A DNA stretch of 64,000 nt, taken from JAFGXT01 sp963677165 (GTDB lineage Bacteria > Verrucomicrobiota > Lentisphaeria > Victivallales > SZUA-371). Where the stretch lies: the NCBI GenBank assembly GCA_963677165.2, contig CAXXSX010000001.1:682001-746000 (forward strand), written 5' to 3'. A model generated the notes under the pieces. That model was given only the letters and a program-made list of their open reading frames with translations. It ran no database searches and was not told the origin of the DNA. The position numbers and the translations under genes are program-made. Positions 1-8,701 of the stretch are shown here, piece after piece. How positions within the stretch are numbered: the stretch's first letter is position 1; every line of letters begins with the position of its first letter.

Positions 1-1
1 T

Positions 2-1213
2 GATGTGCTGACCAGAGATGTTGATATGGTCGTTCGCTTCCAGGGTGGCAATAATGCTGGTCATACCGTGGAGATCGGCAATGAGAAATATGTCCTTCAC
101 CTGGTTCCGTCAGGTATCTTCCGTCCGGAAACAATTAATGTTATTGGTAACGGACTGGTGGTTGACCCGATCGCGCTTCAGGAAGAAATGCTTGGACTGG
201 AAGGTCGCGGTATTAGTATTGCTAATATTCAGTTGAGCGATAAAGCTCACATGATTATGCCTTATCACCGCCTGATGGATGGTTTTAATGAATCAAAACG
301 CGCTGAGGGCAACAAGATCGGTACGACCAACCGTGGTATCGGCCCAGCTTACTGCGACAAAGCGGATCGTTGCGGTATTCGTGCTCACGAATTGCTTGAT
401 ATGGCTGGATTTGAGTCCTTGTTCCGTGAATACGCTGCGAAATACAACGAAATTTTTGCTGCCGATGGTTACCAGACTCTTGATATTGATGCCGAATGGG
501 TAAAACTGAAAGATGCGGCAGAATTCCTCAAACCTTATATTCAGGATACTGTCCTAAGCGTAAATAAAATGGTTAAATCTGGTAAAAAGGTACTTTTCGA
601 AGGTGCTCAGGGAGCTCTGCTTGATATTGATCATGGTACCTATCCTTTTGTTACCAGCAGTAATACTACTTCTGGCGGTGCCTGCACCGGTTCCGGCCTT
701 TCTCCACGTTATGTTGACGATGTTTATGGTGTTATGAAGGCATATACTACCCGTGTTGGAGAGGGTCCTTTCCAGACCGAGCTTGACAATGAGGAAGGGG
801 AAGCTCTTCGTAAGGCCGGTAATGAGTTCGGTGCTACAACCGGACGTCCCCGCCGCTGCGGCTGGTTTGATGCTGTTGCCTCGCGTTATTCATGCATGGT
901 TAACGGAATCAATAAGCTGGCTCTGACCAAGCTTGACGTACTGGATGATCTGCCGACTTTGAGAATTTGCATTGCTTATGAAATCGATGGAAAACGCTAC
1001 GAAGAAATGCCGTCTGACAGTAAGCTGCTCAGTAAAGTAACTCCGATTTGGGAGAACTGGGAAGGCTGGCAGGAAAGCACCTGCGAAGCTCGCTGCTGGG
1101 ATGATCTGCCGGAACAGGCGCGTAAATATCTTACTCGCATGTCTGAACTGGTTGATTCTGAAATTGGTATTATCTCCGTAGGTCCGAAACGCGAGCAGAC
1201 TTTCGAAGTATGA
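2..1213 (+). CDS. purA: adenylosuccinate synthetase, 5' end outside window
   Basis: PurA catalyses GTP-dependent conversion of IMP and aspartate to adenylosuccinate in AMP synthesis. The reading frame is open to the left edge and begins inside the protein (DVLTRDVDMVVRFQGG), so roughly the first 20 residues, including the N-terminal GDEGKGK phosphate loop of the family, are missing from the window. Family motifs are clear: NNAGHT, GTTNRGIGPAYCDKADR, FEGAQGALLDIDHGTYPFVT, VGEGPFQTEL, GATTGRPRRCGWFD and LTKLDVLD. The stop codon overlaps the start of the next gene in an ATGA arrangement, which suggests translational coupling. Confidence 0.97.
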   Translation, partial: DVLTRDVDMVVRFQGGNNAGHTVEIGNEKYVLHLVPSGIFRPETINVIGNGLVVDPIALQEEMLGLEGRGISIANIQLSDKAHMIMPYHRLMDGFNESKRAEGNKIGTTNRGIGPAYCDKADRCGIRAHELLDMAGFESLFREYAAKYNEIFAADGYQTLDIDAEWVKLKDAAEFLKPYIQDTVLSVNKMVKSGKKVLFEGAQGALLDIDHGTYPFVTSSNTTSGGACTGSGLSPRYVDDVYGVMKAYTTRVGEGPFQTELDNEEGEALRKAGNEFGATTGRPRRCGWFDAVASRYSCMVNGINKLALTKLDVLDDLPTLRICIAYEIDGKRYEEMPSDSKLLSKVTPIWENWEGWQESTCEARCWDDLPEQARKYLTRMSELVDSEIGIISVGPKREQTFEV

Positions 1214-2013
1214 GCGAAGAAAAACAGCTTACACCCGGAAAAGTAACAATCTGTATTGTTAATTACAAGACAGAAGAATTAACCCGGTTGTGTCTGCGCA
1301 GTATTCGTAAATTTACAGAATATCCCTTTGAGGTGATTGTTGTTGACAATGATTCCGGGGATGCTTCATTGGATTATTTGCGCTCGCTTTCATGGATAAA
1401 GCTTATTGAACGTCCGGGCGAGATGAAAGACAGTGGTTCCTGGGCTCATGGCACCGGTCTGGATCGTGGCTTGGAGGCTTGTACCACTGAATTCTTCATG
1501 CCGATGCATTCGGATACGTTTGTGCATAAACGCGGCTGGCTGACCGAACTGGTTAATATGTGTTCTGCGGATATTGCCTGTGTCGGAGGCGGTAAGCTTG
1601 ACTTAAAGCCGCGCTGGGAACTGCTTCTGAAGCGCTGTACTGACGCGAAAAAACTGTTACGCTGGATGAAGGGAAATCGCCAGCGCAATGACTTCTATGT
1701 GCGTACGATTTGTGCACTGTTCCGTACTGATATTCTTTTACGCGAGAAATTGCGTTTCGGCATGAATGTGGACCAGTTTACCTGTGGTAAAAAGCTTTAT
1801 TACGAACTGATGGATCGGGGTTTTAAGAGTAAAGTGCTTGACCCGTTCAAGATGGCGGAATATATTGATCACCTGGCGCATGCCACGATGGTGTTGAATC
1901 CCGAATTTACTGTTCGTGACCGGACTGAAAAGAAATGTCTTGACCAGATTAAGAAAATATTTGATTCTCGACTGGTCAGGGAAATTATGGCTGATACGTC
2001 TCTGGATCGTTGA
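1210..2013 (+). CDS. family 2 glycosyltransferase
   Basis: A cytoplasmic GT-A fold glycosyltransferase of 267 residues. The N-terminus has the family 2 pattern: VTICIVNYKTEE, then VIVVDNDSGD at residues 43-51, and a DXD-like metal/nucleotide-sugar site HSD around residue 100-102. It is shorter than typical rhamnosyltransferases and has no membrane segment. Its ATG overlaps the purA stop by 4 bp. The acceptor cannot be told from sequence; with rodA next downstream a cell-envelope glycan is possible, but that is inference only. Confidence 0.8.
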   Translation: MSEEKQLTPGKVTICIVNYKTEELTRLCLRSIRKFTEYPFEVIVVDNDSGDASLDYLRSLSWIKLIERPGEMKDSGSWAHGTGLDRGLEACTTEFFMPMHSDTFVHKRGWLTELVNMCSADIACVGGGKLDLKPRWELLLKRCTDAKKLLRWMKGNRQRNDFYVRTICALFRTDILLREKLRFGMNVDQFTCGKKLYYELMDRGFKSKVLDPFKMAEYIDHLAHATMVLNPEFTVRDRTEKKCLDQIKKIFDSRLVREIMADTSLDR

Positions 2014-2111
2014 CTTAATAAAGTGTTTTGCTAAATTTCAAGACAAAAGTGTCGACAAAAGTGTTTGGGTAATTACTTCAACTGATATAAAACACTCACA
2101 GTAGAGATGCG

Positions 2112-3329
2112 ATGGTAAATACAAACGACAAGGCAAAAAGGTTTTCCGGTTTGCTTAATAAGCTGTATGCCCGTACTGATTTTATTCAGATAATGGCCTT
2201 TTCTCTGCTTATTACCATCGGTATTCTTTTTATTTACGGAACTGGACAACAGGTTGGTTCCGCTCATTCCATGTCTTTCTGGGTTAAGCAGGTGCAGTGG
2301 TTATTTGTCGGTATCTGCTGTTGGCTCTTTTTCTCTCTGATTGATTATAAATGGTTGAGGCGTTTTTCATGGGTGATCTATGCCGGAACGCTTGTGTTGC
2401 TGGTCGCAGTGCTGGTTTTCGGACTGAAAATTTATGGTGCCCGGCGCTGGCTTTCGGTTGGTCCTTTACGGCTTCAGCCATCGGAGTTTGCCAAGCTTGG
2501 GGTTATGGTCATGCTATCATGGGCCATGACAATGCGGGGATTTAATATTAATAAATGGTGGCATCTACTGGCAATTGCTCCGATTGTTGGAATTCCTTTT
2601 CTGTTGATTCTAATGGAGCCTGACCTTGGTAGTGCATTGGTAATGGTCCCAATTACCGCGGCGATTATTTTTGCATCCAATTTTAAATGGAAATTCATGG
2701 CGATAGGAATAGCTATTGTTTTGACCCTGGGAGTTCTTGAGGGGCTGAACGAGTATTATAAGGTTATGCCGTTGCTCAAAGATTATCAGTTGAAACGTAT
2801 AGAGGTGTTTCTTCACCCCGAAAAAGATATTAAGAATCGTGGATGGAACCAGTTGCAGTCACTGCTGGCGGTAGGTAGCGGCGGTATGTACGGTAAAGGG
2901 TACATGCAGGGAAATCAGAATCAATTGGGATTTCTCCCTCAGACAGTTTCGAATACGGACTTTATCTTTTCGGTGATAGCTGAGGAAACCGGCTTTATCG
3001 GTATTTTCGCGGTTATTACGCTATATATACTGCTGATTTTCTCAATTCTGCGTACTGCGGTGATGGCTAAAGACAGGTTTGGACAATATCTGGCTTGCGG
3101 GACCGCGGCCATGTTATTTATGCATACTTTCGTTAATATCGGTATGACGATTGGGGTTATGCCGATTACCGGTCTTCCGTTGCCGCTTGTTAGTTATGGT
3201 GGATCTTTTATGGTTAGTACTATGATCTATCTTGGCATTATGCAGTCAATTTATGCCCAGCGCCGTCCATTGTTCGCCGGTCATGCCGGGCTGAGCCACG
3301 CCAGTCCCTTGCGTAGAACATTTACGTGA
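2112..3329 (+). CDS. rodA: RodA/FtsW-family SEDS peptidoglycan polymerase
   Basis: A polytopic membrane protein of 405 residues with about ten hydrophobic segments. SEDS proteins polymerise lipid II into glycan strands; RodA does this for side-wall growth together with a class B PBP and MreBCD. Diagnostic stretches are ARRWLSVGPLRLQPSEFAKL near residue 110-130, the EETGFIG segment, and TGLPLPLVSYGGSFM near the C-terminus. RodA is preferred over FtsW because of its length and its position outside a division cluster, but the two are hard to separate by eye. A 98-bp gap separates it from the glycosyltransferase gene. No terminator is evident after it, and the srkA stop lies 33 bp away on the other strand. 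Confidence 0.88.
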   Translation: MVNTNDKAKRFSGLLNKLYARTDFIQIMAFSLLITIGILFIYGTGQQVGSAHSMSFWVKQVQWLFVGICCWLFFSLIDYKWLRRFSWVIYAGTLVLLVAVLVFGLKIYGARRWLSVGPLRLQPSEFAKLGVMVMLSWAMTMRGFNINKWWHLLAIAPIVGIPFLLILMEPDLGSALVMVPITAAIIFASNFKWKFMAIGIAIVLTLGVLEGLNEYYKVMPLLKDYQLKRIEVFLHPEKDIKNRGWNQLQSLLAVGSGGMYGKGYMQGNQNQLGFLPQTVSNTDFIFSVIAEETGFIGIFAVITLYILLIFSILRTAVMAKDRFGQYLACGTAAMLFMHTFVNIGMTIGVMPITGLPLPLVSYGGSFMVSTMIYLGIMQSIYAQRRPLFAGHAGLSHASPLRRTFT

Positions 3330-3362
3330 TTAATTTTTAGAGGAACCCTTAAAACTTAATAA

Positions 3363-4331
3363 CTATGATGAATGGTAAATGAGTCCGTATTGGTTTTTCA
3401 GGTCGGCAATTTCGCGTCGCCAGAAAGCATCGGTTCCCCAGCCGGGAAAGTGCGATTCAAATTGGAAATCATGGATTTGACGGCCGATCCAGGCCAGGAA
3501 GTACAACATACGCATAGCTCTGAGCGGTTCAATTAATCTCAGAGTGTTGCGATCGAAGTCCCTCAGCATCGTATAGCCTTGCAGGATCATCTCTATTTCA
3601 TGTGGACAGTCAGCTGCGTGTTCAGGCAGAAGCAACCAAATATCTTGTACGGGAGGCCCAATCATCATATCGTCAAAGTCGATTAGCATCAGTCCTTCGC
3701 CGGGGCGTTCCAGCACATTTGCCCGATGGCAGTCGCCATGGATTCTGATATACTCAATATCATCGAACATTGGCACAATAAGTTCCATCAGTTCTGTGGT
3801 GGTATTCTCAAATTCCGATCTGTAGGTTGTGGGTATGTAATTCCCGTCAAGTAGTCGTGTTATGTCGTCGCCGGTTGATTCCAGCGGATGATGCATAATG
3901 CGGTATTCCGCGTCTTTGTCGTCGCCGACATTATGCATTCTGGCTACGAGACTGCCGATCCGGCTCCAGCTTTCATCGTCGTTCAGTTCGATCTCACGTC
4001 CGAATCTTTTGGGATAAACGGCGAAAAAAATGTTTCCGGCGGAGCCCAATGTTGATTTATTTGATAGTTCGATTGGGGCGATTACGGGGATGTCAGCCTG
4101 CGAACACGCAATTACGAAGTCATGTTCATCTTCGAGTGCTTCGCGGCTCCAGCGGCCCGGACGATAGAATTTAGCGATATACCTGATGCCGTTTACGGCT
4201 TCGAATTCATAAACACGGTTGATATAACTGGGAAGAGGCGCTGCCAGACCGGTAAGATTCAGTTTCAGGGCATCTTCTACCGCTCCGATCATTATGTCTG
4301 GGGTAAGATTTTCAAAATTTCCAAGTTCCAT
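3363..4331 (-). CDS. srkA: SrkA-like stress response kinase
   Basis: An aminoglycoside-phosphotransferase-fold kinase of 322 residues resembling E. coli SrkA (YihE), a Ser/Thr kinase linked to envelope and oxidative stress. Visible residues are the ATP-anchoring lysine at about K54 (YIAKFYRP), the catalytic loop HGDCHRANVL with D200 and N205, the metal-binding LIDFDDM at 218-221, and the SrkA-typical GPPVQDIWLLL that follows. It has no signal peptide. The ATG is preceded by GGAGG and six T residues, and that Shine-Dalgarno lies in the 3' arm of the hairpin ending the cold-shock gene upstream. Expression may therefore depend on read-through from the cold-shock gene and opening of the hairpin. 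Confidence 0.85.
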   Translation of the reverse strand: MELGNFENLTPDIMIGAVEDALKLNLTGLAAPLPSYINRVYEFEAVNGIRYIAKFYRPGRWSREALEDEHDFVIACSQADIPVIAPIELSNKSTLGSAGNIFFAVYPKRFGREIELNDDESWSRIGSLVARMHNVGDDKDAEYRIMHHPLESTGDDITRLLDGNYIPTTYRSEFENTTTELMELIVPMFDDIEYIRIHGDCHRANVLERPGEGLMLIDFDDMMIGPPVQDIWLLLPEHAADCPHEIEMILQGYTMLRDFDRNTLRLIEPLRAMRMLYFLAWIGRQIHDFQFESHFPGWGTDAFWRREIADLKNQYGLIYHSS

Positions 4332-4367
4332 AAAAAACCTCCGTGGCTCAAGATAGTTCCACGGAGG
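4332..4367 (-). terminator. hairpin terminator overlapping the srkA ribosome binding site
   Basis: On the minus strand a perfect 9-bp stem (CCTCCGTGG / CCACGGAGG, 12-nt loop) is followed by TTTTTT and immediately by the srkA ATG at 4331. It has the form of an intrinsic terminator for the upstream cold-shock gene, while the GGAGG of its 3' arm is the ideally spaced (6 nt) Shine-Dalgarno of srkA. Confidence 0.8.
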
Positions 4368-4401
4368 TTGTTTTCAAGTATGAATCTCTATAAAAAAGAC
4401 C

Positions 4402-4611
4402 TTAAATAGGCGATACATAATCGGCCATAAGTCCTTTCGGTCCCTGGACAATGTTGTATTTTACTGTTTGGCCCTCCTCAAGTGTGCGAAATCCATCCAT
4501 CTTGATTGCGCTGTAGTGGACAAACACATCCTTTCCTTCAAGAGTTTGAATGAATCCATAACCCTTTGGTGCATTGAACCACTTCACTTTTCCTTGTACG
4601 AGATTTTCCAT
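4402..4611 (-). CDS. cold-shock domain protein
   Basis: A 69-residue single OB-fold cold-shock protein binding single-stranded RNA or DNA and acting as an RNA chaperone. RNP1 (KGYGFI) and RNP2 (VFVHY) are intact, as is the N-terminal GKVKWFNAPKGYGFI signature. I chose the ATG at 4611 because it gives the usual family length and has a GGGAGTGGGAG sequence just upstream. The frame stays open a further 51 codons, and an ATG at 4722 has its own good AGGGGA Shine-Dalgarno, so a longer form with a basic 37-residue leader is possible. The region may instead be the long 5' UTR common in csp genes. The gene precedes srkA across the 4332-4367 hairpin. Confidence 0.92.
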   Translation of the reverse strand: MENLVQGKVKWFNAPKGYGFIQTLEGKDVFVHYSAIKMDGFRTLEEGQTVKYNIVQGPKGLMADYVSPI

Positions 4612-4921
4612 ACTCCCACTCCCCTGATTGGTTACATCTTGCTTGCTCACAACAAAGCCCCTCTCGGCCGCTTGTTGCATTACATATCTTATTCTATTAG
4701 AAATATGGAATTTTTTCAACATAAATTTTCCCCTGAGCAGATAATTTGTGAGTATATAATACAATTTTGGAACTAATTTTTAATTCACTCTTCTGCTGCT
4801 GAGTTCAAAAGTTGCTAAATATTAATCACTTCCACAAATATTGATATTGCTTGAAAAATTCTGTTTTCTGTGATATTATTGTTGTATGTGATAGTGATAC
4901 AGGATTTAAAAGAGGCGGGAG
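4612..4921. other. divergent intergenic region between csp and a GntR gene
   Basis: AT-rich spacer. It holds the csp leader (open in frame to 4764 on the minus strand) and the promoter of the GntR-type gene at 4851-4879. The csp promoter probably lies near 4745-4790, but no hexamer pair stands out. No RNA gene was recognised. Confidence 0.5.
4851..4879 (+). promoter_or_regulatory. sigma-70-type promoter of the GntR-type gene
   Basis: TTGAAA and TATTAT are separated by 17 bp, upstream of the ATG at 4922, which has a GAGGCGGGAG Shine-Dalgarno region. Confidence 0.55.
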
Positions 4922-5959
4922 ATGAAAAAAGCCAGTCCGCTTAGAGATCAGGTTGCGGAATATATCAGGGAACAGATTGTATCCGGCAGATTCAGACCGG
5001 GGGGGCGTTTACCGGCTTTTGAGTTAATGTCAAAACGTTTCAAGGTGAGCCGGGGGACTCTTTCGAAGGTCTACAAAGTTCTTAAGGAGCAGGGATTTTT
5101 GTATTCTGTACCGCGTAGAGGAATGTATATTTCAAGTATGCCGCCGCATATGTCGCGGGTTGCGCTGTTGTTCTATCATTCTCCAGAGCAGTGTTGTCGG
5201 AATGCTTTTTATAATGGTCTGCGGATAGAGTTGGAACGAATGAATTATATTGTCGGCAATAAACGAGTTGTAATCTATTATAATATCAATCCTGAAGCAC
5301 AAACGCCTGAGTATGAAAGATTGAAAAGAGCGATTTCCGGCAGTTGTCTGGCTGGATTAATCTTTACCAGGGAGTTGTTTAATTCGGTCAGAAAATCCTT
5401 TTTGCGCTATAAACCAGAAATTCCATATGTGTATATTTCGGGGAATAAACGGCTCAAACAAATTCCTTCGATTGATTTTAACAGTTATCAGTTGTGGAAA
5501 AGTGGGCTTGACTCTTTGCGTAAGGCTGGAAAGTCACGCATTGCTATCGTCGACAGAATTGAAGGGATCAGTTATATTAAATCTGAAAAGAGAAATTTAG
5601 CCAGGGATATTCCGGATAAATGGATGGTTGCCGCTCCTGTGACTTCCCCGGGATCGACTGAAGATTTGATTACCTTGTTGTTTGATTATCCGGATAGATT
5701 GCGACCAGAAGCTATTTTCCTGGGAAATGACAATTTTATTCTTCCTGTTGTTAATGCTTTACGGAAGCTTAAGCTTGAGCCTATGCGTGATGTTTTACTG
5801 TTGGCTTACTCTCTTTTTCCTGAACGTATAAAAATATCAAGAGAAGTTGCTTTGATCGGTCATAATGTCCATGATATTATAACTGGGTGTGTAGAAGCAT
5901 TGATCTCGCCCCGCGAGGAAGTACCGGATGTACAGTATATTAAGACCGTATTGAAATAA
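4922..5959 (+). CDS. GntR-type regulator with LacI-like sensor domain
   Basis: A 345-residue transcription factor. Residues about 5-72 form a GntR winged helix (YIREQIVSGRFRPGGRLPAF, then SRGTLSKVYKVLKEQGFLYS). Residues from about 80 onward look like a periplasmic-binding-protein fold (VALLFYHSPE, FLGNDNFILPVVNALRKL), as in AraR-type sugar regulators. It stands alone: the next gene is convergent with a 2-bp gap and the upstream genes are divergent, so its target is not obvious. The sensor domain suggests a sugar-like effector. The winged helix contains a G7 run near residue 26. Confidence 0.82.
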   Translation: MKKASPLRDQVAEYIREQIVSGRFRPGGRLPAFELMSKRFKVSRGTLSKVYKVLKEQGFLYSVPRRGMYISSMPPHMSRVALLFYHSPEQCCRNAFYNGLRIELERMNYIVGNKRVVIYYNINPEAQTPEYERLKRAISGSCLAGLIFTRELFNSVRKSFLRYKPEIPYVYISGNKRLKQIPSIDFNSYQLWKSGLDSLRKAGKSRIAIVDRIEGISYIKSEKRNLARDIPDKWMVAAPVTSPGSTEDLITLLFDYPDRLRPEAIFLGNDNFILPVVNALRKLKLEPMRDVLLLAYSLFPERIKISREVALIGHNVHDIITGCVEALISPREEVPDVQYIKTVLK

Positions 5960-5961
5960 TG

Positions 5962-6711
5962 TCAGCTGGTTATACGTCTTACGTATTCAAAAAGAATTAT
6001 CGTTGCTGCTTGAGCCACATTTAATGATTCTTCGTCGCCCGGCATTGGAATGGTTACCAAATGTGATCCTGAGAGTTTTCCTGCTCCATGGGCTTCACTG
6101 CCAAGGATAATGGCTGATTTATTGTATAATTCTGGTTCGATAAAGCAGCTTGTACCGGTAGAAACATCTGTGCGATAGATGTTGCTGTAATCGAATTCGG
6201 AAAGGGCTTCCGCGGCGGCGGCAAGGTCTTGAAATGTCCTGAGTCCTATGATGAACTGGGATGCCATTGCGGAACGTATGACTTTGTCATTAAAAGGATC
6301 GGCGGAACCTGACGTAAGCCATAACTCTTTGAGTCCTGCTGCTCGAAGTGTTCGCAGAATTGTTCCCAGATTACCGGGGTCTGTAATTCTATCAAGAATC
6401 AGAATAAATGGATCGACTGGGGGGCCGGTAACGGGTTTGGGTTTGCGGGTTACAGCCAGGATTCCCTGAGAGTTCACTGTTGCAGTGATTCCGGCAAACT
6501 GGTTATTGCTGATTTTGATTATTTCTGTGTCAGGAAGAGCTATGTCCAAATCTTTGTCTGCTACTATAAATTCAACAAGGTCAGGACGTGCTGCAAAAAG
6601 GTCATTGCAACTGCGAAGACCTTCGCAAACGCAGAGATCATGTTTTTTTCTGCCATGTCGCGTATATAGCGATTTGATTAGTGATTCTCTGCGTTTAGAT
6701 AATTCAGGCAT
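5962..6711 (-). CDS. TrmH/SpoU-family RNA 2'-O-methyltransferase
   Basis: A 249-residue SPOUT-class enzyme that would methylate ribose 2'-O in rRNA or tRNA using SAM. The three SpoU motifs are visible: ITDPGNLGTILRTLRAAG (motif 1, with N and R), ILGSEAHGAGK (motif 2) and IPMPGDEESLNVAQAATIIL (motif 3, the trefoil-knot SAM site). The N-terminal part, including KRRESLIKSLYTRHGRKKH, matches the substrate-binding extension of the family. The exact target nucleotide cannot be assigned. It lies 8 bp downstream of the TPR membrane protein gene on the same strand and is probably cotranscribed with it. Confidence 0.88.
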   Translation of the reverse strand: MPELSKRRESLIKSLYTRHGRKKHDLCVCEGLRSCNDLFAARPDLVEFIVADKDLDIALPDTEIIKISNNQFAGITATVNSQGILAVTRKPKPVTGPPVDPFILILDRITDPGNLGTILRTLRAAGLKELWLTSGSADPFNDKVIRSAMASQFIIGLRTFQDLAAAAEALSEFDYSNIYRTDVSTGTSCFIEPELYNKSAIILGSEAHGAGKLSGSHLVTIPMPGDEESLNVAQAATIILFEYVRRITS

Positions 6712-6719
6712 TGATGATG

Positions 6720-7460
6720 TTATTTTGCTGCTTTTGGGGCTGTCACTACCGGTTTTACGGCTGTAGCTTTTTTAGGAGCTTGCGCTGATGTTTTCTTTGC
6801 CGGCGTTTTTAGCGTTTGAAGCAGGCTTGACGCCTGTTTTACCCAGAATGATACTGCTACATTATTGGGATCGTTAAGATTCATTGCGAATTTAAGGTAA
6901 TTCTCCGCTTTCTTTTTGTCGCCAACTTTTGCCTCAAGTCTTCCGGCTGAGAAATTGGCTTCACAACGCATGGCGGGAGGGAACATACTGTCGCTTCCGA
7001 TTTTTGAGAACATTTCAATTGCTTTTTTCTTGTCGCCGGAAAGTTCCTTAAGGTAAGCGCAATCAACAGAGATCTGCCATTTCATGTCATTAGGAATTTC
7101 TTTACTTAGCAGTGTCTGGTAAGTTGCTTCAGCTTTTTTGAACTCTTTTTTCCCAATGAACTTCTGAGCCAGAGAAGAGTAGGCAAAGATAATAGATTTA
7201 TCGTTCGGATATTCCGCGATAACTTTCTGGAGTTCTTCGACATTTTTTGCATTTGCGATGGCGTTATTGATTTTACGTTCTTTGGCCGCATTTACCGAAT
7301 AACCCACTGCCACAATTATAGCAACAACAACAATAATGATAGCTACCGCAAAAATCTGCTTCCAGTATTTCATTGCATAGTGTTCAAACTTATCAAAATC
7401 GTCAAGCAGTGAATCAGTGATTTCCTTATCCATTGCTTTTTTATTTTTATTTTCGGCCAT
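6720..7460 (-). CDS. single-pass membrane protein with TPR-like domain
   Basis: 246 residues: a short cytoplasmic N-terminus, one transmembrane helix at about 35-55 (FAVAIIIVVVAIIVAVGYSV), then an alpha-helical repeat region outside the membrane (FAYSSLAQKFIGKKEFKKAEATYQ, in two blocks). The tail after about 215 is rich in Ala, Lys and Pro. The architecture resembles YfgM-type proteins that accompany the SecYEG translocon, but similarity at this level is only architectural. The start has AAAAGGGG upstream, and a plausible promoter lies at 7516-7544. It is followed by the RNA methyltransferase gene. Confidence 0.7.
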   Translation of the reverse strand: MAENKNKKAMDKEITDSLLDDFDKFEHYAMKYWKQIFAVAIIIVVVAIIVAVGYSVNAAKERKINNAIANAKNVEELQKVIAEYPNDKSIIFAYSSLAQKFIGKKEFKKAEATYQTLLSKEIPNDMKWQISVDCAYLKELSGDKKKAIEMFSKIGSDSMFPPAMRCEANFSAGRLEAKVGDKKKAENYLKFAMNLNDPNNVAVSFWVKQASSLLQTLKTPAKKTSAQAPKKATAVKPVVTAPKAAK

Positions 7461-7515
7461 AATAAACCCCTTTTATATTATTTCTATTTGATTGATCTCC
7501 ATACACAGAAACAAT

Positions 7516-7544
7516 AATTTATCACATGTTTTAGTTTAATGCAA
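7516..7544 (-). promoter_or_regulatory. putative promoter of the TPR gene
   Basis: On the minus strand TTGCAT and TAAATT are separated by 17 bp, about 55 bp upstream of the ATG at 7460. This is a moderate match only. Confidence 0.4.
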
Positions 7545-7790
7545 TAAATATTTCCAGTATAAAACTAATATTTTTGAACAGTGATTCTATGATTACGGAT
7601 ATATTGCGGGAATTGATTTTTGGGGGCAAAACTGAAATCTACTTATTCAGTCCGGGCCAGAAGATGGATTGGTGGGAATGAAAGAGCCGAGTAAAAAGCA
7701 TATGATGCCAATGGTACTCAAATAGTCTTGATGCAATGAGGATAAGCTCTTTAATATGCCAATGTTCTGTATGGTTTGACATCTCGACAA

Positions 7791-7846
7791 GAGGAAAAGG
7801 CGAAACACAACCGCAAGAGACCTGTTGCAATGCGGTTGTGATTCGC
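7791..7846 (-). terminator. intrinsic terminator after the SGNH hydrolase operon
   Basis: A 16-bp stem with one mismatch (GCGAAACACAACCGCA at 7800-7815 against 7831-7846) and a 15-nt loop. On the minus strand the stem is followed by CCTTTTCCTCTT. It sits about 60 bp past the stop of the 7905-8639 gene. Confidence 0.7.
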
Positions 7847-7904
7847 CGTTTTCTTTATTTCACATCTTCAGAGCTCTTTCTAACGCTTGAAGTCCTTGTA
7901 GAAG

Positions 7905-8639
7905 TTATCTGAATAATTCTGCGACCTTAAGATTCTGTTTTTTCGCATTATTTACTACCCAGCCCGCAATTAAAACGGCTCCATTTTTACAGAAATGAGA
8001 ATTATCTTTACATCCTTTGGGAAAAGCGGGAAATTTCCCGACCGGCACGTGCAGAAATACTTTTTTCGTCTCTTTGCTTCCCATTTCGCTGAATTTATGA
8101 AAACTCATTACATTAAGGTCTATGAGGGGCGTTTGAGTTTCAGCTGCAACATGTTTCATTGCGTCAGGATACTTTCCCAGTGAATTTATCATTTTCCCTT
8201 CTCTGAATACTCGACGAACAACTGAAGTTACAAGAATTACATTTATTCCTTTTTCCCGGGCTTCGGAAATATATTGTTTTAAGTATTCCTGATATGTTGT
8301 TGCTGGATTTGTATGTCTGGCTTTATCTTTCTTCTGGTCATTGTGACCAAACTGAACGAAAAGAAAATCTCCTTTCTTCATTTCATGGAGTACTTTTTCC
8401 CAGCGTTTTTCCGAGATGAAACTCTTGGAACTTCGTCCTCCAACTGCATAATTACACACTTTTACACCCGGCTTACAATATTGTTGAAGGACTTGTCCCC
8501 ACCCGGTCTGAGGATATCGGTCCATTTTATATGTGGAAACCGTAGAGTCTCCTACCAGCCAGATGACCGGTTCTGAGCATATTCCCATAATTGGCAACAA
8601 CATCATAAAGAAAAAAATTTTCATCATTGTATATCTCAT
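7905..8639 (-). CDS. SGNH hydrolase, rhamnogalacturonan acetylesterase-like
   Basis: A 244-residue secreted esterase of the rhamnogalacturonan acetylesterase type (CE12-like), which removes acetyl groups from pectic backbones. It has a signal peptide (residues 1-22, MMKIFFFMMLLPIMGICS), block I GDST with nucleophile S32, block II AVGGRSS with the oxyanion glycine, block III FGHNDQ and block V DNSHF with the catalytic Asp/His pair. Length fits the family. The start has an ACGGAG Shine-Dalgarno. It is the last gene of a minus-strand run that begins at 14218 or perhaps 16815, and is followed by a terminator at 7791-7846. Confidence 0.85.
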   Translation of the reverse strand: MRYTMMKIFFFMMLLPIMGICSEPVIWLVGDSTVSTYKMDRYPQTGWGQVLQQYCKPGVKVCNYAVGGRSSKSFISEKRWEKVLHEMKKGDFLFVQFGHNDQKKDKARHTNPATTYQEYLKQYISEAREKGINVILVTSVVRRVFREGKMINSLGKYPDAMKHVAAETQTPLIDLNVMSFHKFSEMGSKETKKVFLHVPVGKFPAFPKGCKDNSHFCKNGAVLIAGWVVNNAKKQNLKVAELFR

Positions 8640-8701
8640 ATTAACTCCGTTATTAATTGTTATAAAGCTTTTTGGCTGTTCTTTCTCTTAGAGACATAAT
8701 A

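Larger units (their letters stand above)
7461..7904. other. intergenic region upstream of the TPR gene
   Basis: 444 bp without a convincing gene. It holds the promoter of the TPR gene (7516-7544) and a strong hairpin terminator for the minus-strand operon that ends at 7905 (7791-7846). A 63-codon minus-strand frame at 7639-7830 runs into the terminator stem and looks spurious. Confidence 0.6.

Noticed and set aside
7639..7830. 63-codon minus-strand frame between the esterase operon and the TPR gene
   Set aside because: It begins inside the loop of the terminator hairpin, has no ribosome binding site and its translation is compositionally unusual (rich in His and Trp).
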